Shown piece by piece: positions 1-5,842 of a stretch of DNA of 7,038 bases (position 1 is its first letter; each line of letters begins with the position of its first letter). The DNA is taken from positions 1 through 7,038 of the forward strand of contig JAAFHM010000252.1 of NCBI GenBank assembly GCA_013298375.1. The letters run 5' to 3'. Both the position numbers and the translations under genes were made by a program. The notes beneath the pieces are model-generated. The model had not been told where the DNA came from and did no database searches. It saw nothing but the letters and a program-made list of their open reading frames with translations. This DNA comes from Ignavibacteria bacterium (GTDB taxonomy: Bacteria; Bacteroidota; Ignavibacteria; Kapaibacteriales; UBA4661).

Positions 1-2145
1 CAAGCGCACATCGGCAGAGCCGTTGATACCGGCAAGAATATCAGCAATCATGCGGGCTGCGACAGTTACCGAATCACGATTTTCGCCAAACATCAGCACT
101 TGAATCGGTGCATCGTCCGCCTGCCCAAACAAACCTATGGGCGCGACACGCGCTTTTACGCCCGCGTACTCTTGAGCGAGTTTTTTCATTTTGACCGCAA
201 TTTGCTGTGCATCCTGTCCGGGCGCGGTGCGTTGCGCCTTGGGTGTAAGCGAAACGTCTATATATGCGCCGTTCGAGGTGTTTTGCGCGTCGAAGCCGCT
301 TGAGGACGAGCCAACGCTGGTAAACAGTTTGCGGATTTCCGGCATGGCGGCATATTTTTTCTCAATTTCGCGCACGATGCGATTCGTCTCCGCAAGCGGC
401 GTTCCGGGCGGCAAGGTGATAGAAACCGAGAGTTCGCCTTTGTCTGAGGAGGAAATAAATTCCGAGCCGATAAAACCAAGCGCCGGAAGCATAAATGAGC
501 CAATAAGCATCAGAAAAGCGCACACCGCAACAATGATTCTATGCCGAAGCGCCCACGCCAAAACGCGACCATACCACGCAGTAACGGCATCAAATCCGCG
601 TTCAAAGAGCAGTCCAAAGCGCCCCATGAGCGTATTGTTGGTGAGGTGTTCCAAACGGGAAAACCGCGAAGCCAGCATCGGCGTTAGCGTGAAGGACACA
701 AATAGGCTCAAAAGCGTGGAAATAACGACCACCAGCGCAAATTGCCGCATAATGTCGCCAATCAAGCCCGATACCAACGAGAGCGGGAGAAACACAACAA
801 CGTCCACGAGCGTAATGGCAAGTGCCGAAAAGCCAATCTCCATGCGCCCTTTCAGCGCTGCGGCGCGTGCTTCCATGCCGTGTTCAAGCTGTTGATAAAT
901 ACTTTCCAACACCACAATCGAATCATCCACCAAAATCCCCACCACGAGCGACATTGCCAGAAGCGTCATCAAATTGAGCGAAAAATTCAAGACGTACATC
1001 GCAATAAACGTGCTGACAAGCGATGCAGGAATCGAAAGCATCACAATCAAGGAATTACGCCATGAGTGGAGGAAAAGCAGCATCACCGCCGCCACGAGCA
1101 AGACCGCGATTTGCAAATCGTGAACAACAGCATTGGCGGCTTCGAGCGTAAATTCGGATGCGTCTTGGGCAATAGAAAATGTCATGGCGGGCTGGTCAAC
1201 ACGAAGTTTCTCAATTTCAGCACGGACAAGTTCGCTCACGGCAACGGTATTTGCGTCGCTTTGCTTTTGAATCAGCACCCCGACGGCTTCCGTACCATTG
1301 AGCCGCGAAAGCGTTTCCACGTCTTTTGCGCCATCAAAAACTTCCGCAACATCGCCGAGTTTTACAACGCTTGGTGCGGCGGGGGCGTTTGCACCTTGCT
1401 GCGGTGGAAGCACCGTCACAACAAGGTTTCGGAGGTCGTCCACATTTTCAAATTTCCCTTGTACTCTTACGCCAAATTGCGCATCGTTATCGTTCACCCG
1501 ACCAGCCGGAACGTCAAGATTGGCGCGGCGTATGGCTTCGGAGACTTGTGCAATCGAAATATTGTACGCCCGAAGTTTTGCCGCGTTGACGTTTACATTG
1601 ACTTCGCGCTCTTGTAAGCCAACAAGCGAGACTTGCGACACACCTTTGATTTGCGCCAAGCGCGGTTTTATCTGGTCTTTGAGCAGTTGCGAAAACTCCC
1701 GTGCTGGCAGAGCGCTTGTGACCGCCATGCGAATAACGGGAATTGCGTCCAGTTGAAATTTCAGCACCGCAGGACGTTTAGTGCCGGAAGGAAGGTCGGT
1801 AATTTCGTTGATTTTGCGCTGAACGTCTTGTGTGGCAAGATTCGCATCGGCGCTTTGTTGAAATTCAACAAACACGGTCGAGACATTCTCGCTGCTCGTC
1901 GAAAAGACGCGCTTGAGCTTTTCTGCGCCCGCCACGGCTTCCTCAATCTTCTTCGTCACAGCGTTTTCCACTTCACTCGGATTTGCACCCGGATAAACCG
2001 TTATGACGGTGACAAACGGCGAAGACATTTTCGGCAAAAGTTCGTAAGAAAGCTGATTGTAGCTAAAAACGCCGAGAAAAGCCAGCACTAAAAATATGAC
2101 GACAATCAAAATTGGTCGTTTTATCGAGAGTTCGGTAATAGTCAT
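1..2145 (-). CDS. RND efflux permease, HAE-1 (AcrB-like) type, 3' end beyond window
   Basis: This is the inner-membrane proton-driven pump subunit of a tripartite RND exporter. Reading from ATG at 2145, 715 codons stay open to base 1; family members are about 1,020-1,050 residues, so roughly the last third is off the left edge. It begins MTITELSIKRPI, the usual N-terminal helix entering TM1 (about 11-30). The first porter region follows, then TM2-TM6 between about 340 and 490, TM7 near 535-555, and the start of the second porter region (SEFISSSDKGELSVSITLPPG). TM4 carries VGILVDDSIVVLES with the adjacent aspartates at residues 407 and 408, the same numbering as the AcrB proton-relay pair. That favours the H+-coupled drug/lipophile branch over CusA-type metal pumps. 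The substrate cannot be told. The start is set by the family N terminus; no good Shine-Dalgarno sequence is seen. The cognate adaptor is probably the gene at 3890-4948, now separated by two unrelated genes. No frameshift or stop was found. Confidence 0.96.
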   Translation of the reverse strand, partial: MTITELSIKRPILIVVIFLVLAFLGVFSYNQLSYELLPKMSSPFVTVITVYPGANPSEVENAVTKKIEEAVAGAEKLKRVFSTSSENVSTVFVEFQQSADANLATQDVQRKINEITDLPSGTKRPAVLKFQLDAIPVIRMAVTSALPAREFSQLLKDQIKPRLAQIKGVSQVSLVGLQEREVNVNVNAAKLRAYNISIAQVSEAIRRANLDVPAGRVNDNDAQFGVRVQGKFENVDDLRNLVVTVLPPQQGANAPAAPSVVKLGDVAEVFDGAKDVETLSRLNGTEAVGVLIQKQSDANTVAVSELVRAEIEKLRVDQPAMTFSIAQDASEFTLEAANAVVHDLQIAVLLVAAVMLLFLHSWRNSLIVMLSIPASLVSTFIAMYVLNFSLNLMTLLAMSLVVGILVDDSIVVLESIYQQLEHGMEARAAALKGRMEIGFSALAITLVDVVVFLPLSLVSGLIGDIMRQFALVVVISTLLSLFVSFTLTPMLASRFSRLEHLTNNTLMGRFGLLFERGFDAVTAWYGRVLAWALRHRIIVAVCAFLMLIGSFMLPALGFIGSEFISSSDKGELSVSITLPPGTPLAETNRIVREIEKKYAAMPEIRKLFTSVGSSSSGFDAQNTSNGAYIDVSLTPKAQRTAPGQDAQQIAVKMKKLAQEYAGVKARVAPIGLFGQADDAPIQVLMFGENRDSVTVAARMIADILAGINGSADVRL

Positions 2146-2160
2146 AACGCGCTTCAAAAC

Positions 2161-2186
2161 AAGGTTTGATAGTAAGGTTTGGTAGT
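2161..2186. repeat. tandem 13-bp direct repeat upstream of the RND permease
   Basis: Two adjacent copies, AAGGTTTGATAGT (2161-2173) and AAGGTTTGGTAGT (2174-2186), differ at one base. They lie 16-41 bp upstream of the permease start, between it and the divergent Uma2 gene. Spacing and position would suit an operator with two half-sites or iterated binding of a regulator, but a chance local duplication is also possible. The repeat is directly visible; a regulatory role is inference. Confidence 0.6.
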
Positions 2187-2198
2187 ATGGTATTGCAA
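2169..2198 (-). promoter_or_regulatory. weak sigma70-like promoter candidate for the RND permease
   Basis: On the minus strand TTGCAA (2198-2193) stands 18 nt from TACTAT (2174-2169), which would place a transcript start near 2161 and give a leader of about 16 nt. The -10 match is only 4 of 6, and a Bacteroidota-type TAnnTTTG box is not present at this place. It overlaps the 13-bp tandem repeat. A promoter is needed somewhere here because the upstream Uma2 gene points the other way. Confidence 0.2.
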
Positions 2199-2264
2199 AT
2201 TTTTGTATTTTGTTTCCATCATTTTCAGCATCTTCTTTCTCAATTTTCCTGTGAGAATTTCACC

Positions 2265-2774
2265 ATGAAAACGCTTGAAAGCCAACAATCATCGCCCTTT
2301 GACGGCAGTACACTTTCCGAGTACGAATTAGAACGAGGTAAACCAATGCCCAGTAAAAATCATGCCTTCATCCAAACAAGATTGGGTTTTGCGCTGTATG
2401 AACAATATCGGAAGCAGTTTTCAATACTTTCCGAGGTTTCCATCAAACTCGCAAACGACAAAGCAACGCCGGATATTGCGATATTTCCGTTATTATCCTT
2501 CGACTGGAAGCATGATGAAATCACGCTTACCGAGCCGCCTTTGACCACGATTGAGATTCTTTCGCCGACACAAGCCTTATCAATTTTGACCGACAAAGCG
2601 GAAGATTATTTCTCTATCGGCGTGAAATCATGCTGGATTGTGCTGCCGCAATTAACCACCATTCTCACGATGCAAGCCAGTGTCAGAACAACCACCTATT
2701 TTCAAATCGGAGACACGCTCACCGACCCTGCGACGGGCATCACGATTGATATCAAGAGTGTTTTTGGTCAGTAA
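2265..2774 (+). CDS. Uma2-type (DUF820) PD-(D/E)XK family protein
   Basis: This is a 169-residue member of the Uma2/DUF820 family, which has a restriction-endonuclease-like fold; its cellular role is unsettled and no substrate is known. The family pattern is visible in order: YELERGKPMPS (20-30), E55 in SEVSIKL, TPDIAIF with D70, IEILSP with E97, then TDKAEDYFSIGVKSCWIV with K111 and W124. The D-E-K set expected for a metal-dependent nuclease core therefore appears intact. An in-frame ATG at 2166 would add 33 residues of unlikely composition (FCFHHFQHLLSQFSCENF), so the ATG at 2265, just before the homologous region, is preferred; only GAGAA-like bases precede it. The gene is divergent from the RND permease, and its stop overlaps the stop of the convergent membrane-protein gene by 7 bp. 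Uma2 genes occur in many scattered copies in some genomes, and this one sits inside what looks like a split efflux operon. Confidence 0.85.
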   Translation: MKTLESQQSSPFDGSTLSEYELERGKPMPSKNHAFIQTRLGFALYEQYRKQFSILSEVSIKLANDKATPDIAIFPLLSFDWKHDEITLTEPPLTTIEILSPTQALSILTDKAEDYFSIGVKSCWIVLPQLTTILTMQASVRTTTYFQIGDTLTDPATGITIDIKSVFGQ

Positions 2775-3838
2775 TTATCATTATTGTTGCCAATCGAATT
2801 TTGTATTAATTCAACAAAATCTTGGGGCTTATCAAGAAAACAGCCAATCACGCTCGCCTTGCGTTTAATGCCATAAAGCCCCTCCACTTCATGGGTCGTA
2901 TTGAGCCTCAGTATCACATTCGGATTGCCAAAGGGCGTAATTTTGAGCATAGATGATTGGTCATCATCACGCTTTTTTGATGCAATTTCAACATTTGCAA
3001 TGGCATGAAGGGGTATTGTTGCGTTCCACCGTGTTCCAGTACGAATAACGAGATGAGACTGTTCGACAACTATCGGTCGCTTGAGAATGGCAACAAAATC
3101 TGCAACTAAAAAGAGAACCGTATAAACGCTCAATGCCGTCAGTATCATTGCGACGACCTCGCTCCAGAAAATTGCAACAAGAATGTGCATACCAACACCT
3201 TCAATGACGCACATACTCAGAAAGCCAAATAATAATGCCGTATAACCGGATTTTCGATAGGTAGTAAATGAGCGCCTTGCCTCAGAAATTTCTGGACGAA
3301 TCTCTTCTTTTCCACCCCAAAAGAACGCATAGCGAATCATTGCTATTTCGCTGGTGAAAATTCGCACAAATACGCTTTCTTTACCTCCAAAAGCCATTAC
3401 GAAACTTTGGCGTAAATTCTGCAAAAAATCATGGTTTGTTAATCGTAAACGCTTGTACTCGCGTACAATCTGACGAGTTTTAAAGACACCAAAGCCAAGA
3501 ACGCTCAATTCGACAGCAACTACTCCATATTCAATAAATGCAAGCGAATCGTGGTAAGTTCTTGGAATAAGAATCTTGGTGACAATGAAAGCAGCTACAA
3601 ACACAGGCACAATCGTTATTGCATCAACTCCTCGAGGGCGCACAATCAAAAGCCAATAGAGCAGAGGTACACCCAAGCAAATATCAAGTGCTATGGCTGT
3701 TGAAAATAAGCCTCCATGAAGCGGATATGCTGATGTCTGTGTCACTCCAAATTCAATTCCCAAAAGAATAAGGACACAAGCCGTAAACCAAATAATTGGT
3801 GCGCTTTCTTTTTTACCGATACTACTGAATACTTTCAT
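2768..3838 (-). CDS. multi-pass membrane protein with PH-like C-terminal region, function unknown
   Basis: A 356-residue protein that I cannot assign to a named family with confidence. Hydrophobic stretches lie at about 14-32, 46-66, 73-91, 100-118, 198-215 and 217-252. A basic, probably cytoplasmic, segment sits at 120-200. After the last helix comes a soluble region (about 254-350): PIVVEQSHLVIRTG, then WNATIPLHAIANVEIASKK, a strand-rich stretch, and a final helix (DKPQDFVELIQNS). This layout resembles bacterial PH-like domains (DUF304/bPH type) attached to membrane helices; that is an impression from the pattern, not a proven match. The start ATG at 3838 has AAAGGG (3850-3845) 6 nt upstream, one of the better ribosome sites in the window. 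It lies 51 nt downstream of the adaptor gene on the same strand, so read-through from the adaptor promoter is possible. It overlaps the convergent Uma2 stop. No catalytic motif is visible. Confidence 0.85.
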   Translation of the reverse strand: MKVFSSIGKKESAPIIWFTACVLILLGIEFGVTQTSAYPLHGGLFSTAIALDICLGVPLLYWLLIVRPRGVDAITIVPVFVAAFIVTKILIPRTYHDSLAFIEYGVVAVELSVLGFGVFKTRQIVREYKRLRLTNHDFLQNLRQSFVMAFGGKESVFVRIFTSEIAMIRYAFFWGGKEEIRPEISEARRSFTTYRKSGYTALLFGFLSMCVIEGVGMHILVAIFWSEVVAMILTALSVYTVLFLVADFVAILKRPIVVEQSHLVIRTGTRWNATIPLHAIANVEIASKKRDDDQSSMLKITPFGNPNVILRLNTTHEVEGLYGIKRKASVIGCFLDKPQDFVELIQNSIGNNNDNY

Positions 3839-3889
3839 AATTTTCCCTTTGATGATATAGATTTCACACGATTCAATTCTTTGTGAACA

Positions 3890-4948
3890 TTATTGTGCAA
3901 TCACTTCCCCGCCCGACCGTGCATTATTTTGACCATTCACCACCAAACGTTCTCCACGCTGCAAGCCGCTTACAACCTCAATATTTGTCCCGTTTTCCGC
4001 ACCTAAAACCACGTTTTTCCTTGTTGCAACGGTCTTTCCATTCACCGTCTCAACGACAAAAACGCTTGGGGATTTAATACTGCCAACAATCGCCAAGCGA
4101 GGAATCATCAGCGCTGTACGGGATTCGCGTGTTCTGCGACTCATCGTGGCACTCATTCCGGCTTTGAGCGGATGAGCATTGCTGTTGGGAAGCATAATTT
4201 CAATCGGATAGGTATGCACAGCATCGCCTTTAATGCTAATGAACGAGACCGTTCCTGTGAACGTTGCATCAGGATAAACATCGGCTTTGACGTTGACTTT
4301 ATCCCCCAAGTGCAGCTTTAATACTTCCTGTTCGGGCATATTAGCGCGGAGCTTGACCGAACTGACATCAACAATCGTTGCAATCGGCGTACCGGGCATA
4401 ATCATCGTTCCAACGCTCACAGGGCGTTCCACAACTGTTCCGGCGATGGGTGCGGTAATTCGGGAATCGTGTAATTGACGCTCGGCGGCGATAAATTGCG
4501 CTTTCGCATTTTGTAGCGCTAATTCTGCACCCTCCAGTTCGTTTTCGGAAGCGTTATTTTCTTTGCGTAACTGCAAGAGCCGCTCTGCATCTCGCTTTGC
4601 TTTGTCCCAGTTGGCTTTTGCCACAAGATATGCCGAATATTTTAAAACCGTATCAACCTTTGCCAGCGCCGAGCCAGCATTAACGTGGTCTCCCAGCTTT
4701 GTAAAGATATTAACAACACGACCTTGCGTTTCTGCAATAACGACAACTTCATTTTGCGCCTGCACCGTGCCATTGACTTCAAGATTTTCCGTAACGGTCT
4801 GCTGTTCGATGACTTGTGTTGTCACCGTTGGCACCAGCACAATCGGCTGACTGGCTTTAGCTTCCATTGTTGCTTTGTTTCTCAATAGCAAAAAAGCAAT
4901 CCCTCCGATGAAGAGGAGCGCAATGACGATATTTCGTGCAATTTTCAT
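3890..4948 (-). CDS. RND efflux periplasmic adaptor (membrane fusion protein, HlyD/AcrA family)
   Basis: This is the periplasmic adaptor that links an inner-membrane RND permease to an outer-membrane channel. It has 352 residues, normal for the family. One hydrophobic helix (about 6-23) follows MKIARN and there is no lipobox cysteine, so it is probably anchored by this uncleaved helix rather than by lipid. The domains follow in order: first lipoyl half (about 58-100, VNGTVQAQNEVVV and GRVVNIFTKLGDHVNAGSALAKVD), alpha-hairpin/coiled coil (about 104-162, rich in K, E, A, L), second lipoyl half (164-200, ITAPIAGTVVERPVSVGTMIMPG), beta-barrel (about 200-270) and membrane-proximal domain (about 275-350, with VVSGLQRGERLVVNG). 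The alpha-hairpin is short, as in many adaptors outside Proteobacteria. The likely partner is the permease at 1-2145, since this gene pair is normally adjacent. No strong Shine-Dalgarno precedes the ATG; a palindrome lies about 65-80 bp upstream. No outer-membrane channel gene is in the window. Confidence 0.95.
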   Translation of the reverse strand: MKIARNIVIALLFIGGIAFLLLRNKATMEAKASQPIVLVPTVTTQVIEQQTVTENLEVNGTVQAQNEVVVIAETQGRVVNIFTKLGDHVNAGSALAKVDTVLKYSAYLVAKANWDKAKRDAERLLQLRKENNASENELEGAELALQNAKAQFIAAERQLHDSRITAPIAGTVVERPVSVGTMIMPGTPIATIVDVSSVKLRANMPEQEVLKLHLGDKVNVKADVYPDATFTGTVSFISIKGDAVHTYPIEIMLPNSNAHPLKAGMSATMSRRTRESRTALMIPRLAIVGSIKSPSVFVVETVNGKTVATRKNVVLGAENGTNIEVVSGLQRGERLVVNGQNNARSGGEVIAQ

Positions 4949-5012
4949 GGTATTGGGGTAGTAAAAATGTAACAGTGAGAATGTATTTTCTGGGTAAATG
5001 TACGATTTCCTG

Positions 5013-5030
5013 CTGACAGGGGTATGTCAG
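5013..5030. promoter_or_regulatory. palindrome CTGACA-N6-TGTCAG, candidate operator
   Basis: This is a perfect 6-bp inverted repeat with a 6-bp spacer, size and symmetry typical of a site for a dimeric repressor or activator. It is 65-82 bp upstream of the adaptor start on the minus strand. On the plus strand its right arm runs directly into AGGAG (5029-5033), which is 6 nt before an ATG at 5040. It could act on the efflux gene, on the small plus-strand ORF, or as an RNA hairpin that covers the ribosome site. The regulator is unknown and none is encoded in the window. Confidence 0.4.
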
Positions 5031-5039
5031 GAGATTTCG

Positions 5040-5162
5040 ATGGATGAAAAAAAAGTTTCATCACAACATTACGAAGCCTTTGGGATTCGGGTTACACCGA
5101 AAAAACTGAACTGCACAAAAAGACGACTGAAATGCTCGTTTATGATAACCACGATTGCGTGA
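5040..5162 (+). CDS. possible 40-residue small ORF or gene remnant
   Basis: ATG at 5040 is preceded by AGGAG (5029-5033) with a 6-nt gap, the strongest ribosome-binding site in the window. It opens 40 codons (starts MDEKKVSSQHYEAFGIRV, ends SFMITTIA) before TGA at 5160. The product is basic, has no signal peptide or known motif, and resembles nothing I recognise. It may be a real small protein, a leader peptide, or the 5' remnant of a decayed gene: the next 25 bp lead into an inserted MITE-like element. An internal inverted repeat (GATGAAA at 5043-5049, TTTCATC at 5056-5062) covers its first codons. Chance occurrence cannot be excluded. Confidence 0.2.
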   Translation: MDEKKVSSQHYEAFGIRVTPKKLNCTKRRLKCSFMITTIA

Positions 5163-5187
5163 ACAGCGCTCAAAACATCGCTTCTGT

Positions 5188-5322
5188 TAGGGCAATCGCA
5201 TGAAAAAAAATCTATGCCGTAGAGACAAGGCACTGCCTTGTCTCTACACGTTGAACGACAAATACTGATGAAATTTGAATGCTGATTTTGTGCGGGTTTG
5301 AAATTTTCATGCGATTGCCCTA
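5188..5322. mobile_element. 135-bp MITE-like element with perfect 19-bp terminal inverted repeats
   Basis: The left end TAGGGCAATCGCATGAAAA (5188-5206) is repeated exactly in inverted orientation at 5304-5322. The octamer ATCGCTTC occurs as a direct repeat on both sides (5177-5184 and 5322-5329), as expected for a target-site duplication, although three extra bases (TGT) separate the left copy from the left terminal repeat and the A at 5322 is shared. No ORF inside could encode a transposase, so it would be a non-autonomous element or a solo remnant moved by a related insertion sequence elsewhere; the IS family is not identified. It lies 42 bp upstream of the TAnnTTTG-type box before the DUF2141 gene. 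A second palindrome (5219-5247) is nested in its left half. Confidence 0.65.
5219..5247. repeat. perfect 29-bp palindrome (14-bp arms, 1-nt centre)
   Basis: The arms are GTAGAGACAAGGCA (5219-5232) and TGCCTTGTCTCTAC (5234-5247), with one central C. A transcript from either strand could form a strong hairpin. The GTAGAGAC...GTCTCTAC frame resembles dispersed palindromic repeats that I recall from cyanobacterial and Bacteroidota/Chlorobiota genomes; that link rests on memory. It has no T-tract and is therefore not a standard terminator. It lies inside the larger inverted-repeat element. Confidence 0.75.
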
Positions 5323-5363
5323 TCGCTTCGGTGAGGAAGTGAAGTGTTTCTCCAAAGAATTTG

Positions 5364-5371
5364 TATATTTG
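5364..5371 (+). promoter_or_regulatory. TAnnTTTG (-7) box for the DUF2141 gene
   Basis: TATATTTG matches the Bacteroidota housekeeping -7 consensus TAnnTTTG exactly and would place transcription about 25-30 nt upstream of the ATG at 5406. A clear TTG at the expected -33 position is not present (TGTTTC is there instead), so the call is tentative. It lies just outside the MITE-like element. Confidence 0.35.
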
Positions 5372-5405
5372 CCAAGAGACACTTCCGCAATATTTCACCC
5401 TGAGT

Positions 5406-5831
5406 ATGCTCCGCCTTACAATCACCATTCTCGCAGTGCTTTGGAGTTTTTTGGTTCTACCTCTGTACTCGCAAACATCGGGAACAATTACCGTGCTGAT
5501 GCGCGGTATGAAAAGCGATCACGGCGTTATGCGTGTTGCGCTTTATGCCCCTCACGATAATTTCTTGAGTGACAAGCCTTTTCGCGGTGCTTCGACAATG
5601 ATTCAGCATGGCGAAGCTCAATGTATTTTTGAACACATTCCTTTCGGTGAGTACGCAATTTCAGCGTTTCATGACGAAAACAATAATCAAAAACTTGATA
5701 TGGGCTTGTTTGGTCCAACCGAACATTACGGGTTTTCCAATGGCGCACGGAGTTTTTTGCCGCCGCCTTTTGAAAAAGCGAAAGTTCATTTTCACGACAT
5801 CAAAATGACAGCAATTATTGAAATAAAATAA
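5406..5831 (+). CDS. secreted DUF2141 family protein
   Basis: A 141-residue DUF2141 protein of unknown function, predicted to be exported. From the ATG at 5406 it starts MLRLTITILAVLWSFLVLPLYSQ, a signal peptide with cleavage likely near residue 22-25. The mature part is a small beta-rich domain with the family marks: GTITVLMRGMKSDHGVMRVALY (26-47), YAISAFHDENNNQKLDMGLFG (83-103) and EHYGFSNGARSF (106-117), then PPPFEKAKVHF. The acidic FHDENNNQKLD loop looks like a possible calcium-binding turn, which is inference. An in-frame ATG at 5361 would add 15 residues ahead of the signal peptide and is less likely. A TATATTTG box lies about 35 bp upstream. The glycosylase gene starts 11 nt after its stop, suggesting one transcript, although the two products act in different compartments. 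Confidence 0.9.
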   Translation: MLRLTITILAVLWSFLVLPLYSQTSGTITVLMRGMKSDHGVMRVALYAPHDNFLSDKPFRGASTMIQHGEAQCIFEHIPFGEYAISAFHDENNNQKLDMGLFGPTEHYGFSNGARSFLPPPFEKAKVHFHDIKMTAIIEIK

Positions 5832-5842
5832 CCGACAAACCA

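Larger units (their letters stand above)
4949..5405. other. 457-bp divergent intergenic region without a convincing gene
   Basis: This region separates the minus-strand adaptor gene from the plus-strand DUF2141 gene and must hold the promoters of both. It contains a CTGACA/TGTCAG palindrome (5013-5030), a doubtful 40-codon ORF with a good Shine-Dalgarno sequence (5040-5162), a MITE-like element (5188-5322) and a TAnnTTTG-type box (5364-5371). A 119-codon minus-strand frame (5428-5069) spans the element and the DUF2141 start and resembles no known protein. TACATTT occurs twice on the minus strand (near 4971-4965 and 5002-4996), but no full promoter for the adaptor gene could be fixed. Confidence 0.7.

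Noticed and set aside
100..2091. Plus-strand frames of 60-234 codons across 100-2091, for example 191-895, 1066-1617 and 1633-2091
   Set aside because: They are antisense to the continuous RND permease frame, have low-complexity Ser/Thr/Arg/His-rich translations and match no family.
2166..2264. N-terminal extension of the Uma2 gene from the ATG at 2166
   Set aside because: The extra 33 residues are hydrophobic/histidine-rich without family similarity, and the extension would begin inside the tandem repeat; the ATG at 2265 fits the family better.
3863..3887. Inverted repeat TTCACA...TGTGAA between the adaptor and membrane-protein genes
   Set aside because: Only 6-bp arms with a 13-nt loop and no T-tract on the minus strand; too weak to call a terminator or operator.
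5043..5062. Hairpin GATGAAA/TTTCATC as a terminator
   Set aside because: The stem is A/T-rich, 7 bp, without a following T-run on either strand; it is better described as an AT-rich inverted repeat within the small ORF.
5188..5322. CRISPR repeat or tRNA/ncRNA gene in the palindromic region
   Set aside because: There is only one copy of each repeat with no regular spacing, and no cloverleaf with a T-loop or CCA end could be drawn.
5069..5428. 119-codon minus-strand ORF
   Set aside because: It runs antisense to the DUF2141 signal-peptide start and straight through the inverted-repeat element; the translation is cysteine-rich, irregular and unlike any family.
5279..5560. Plus-strand 93-codon frame beginning inside the MITE-like element
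   Set aside because: It overlaps the well-supported DUF2141 gene in another frame and has no recognisable features.
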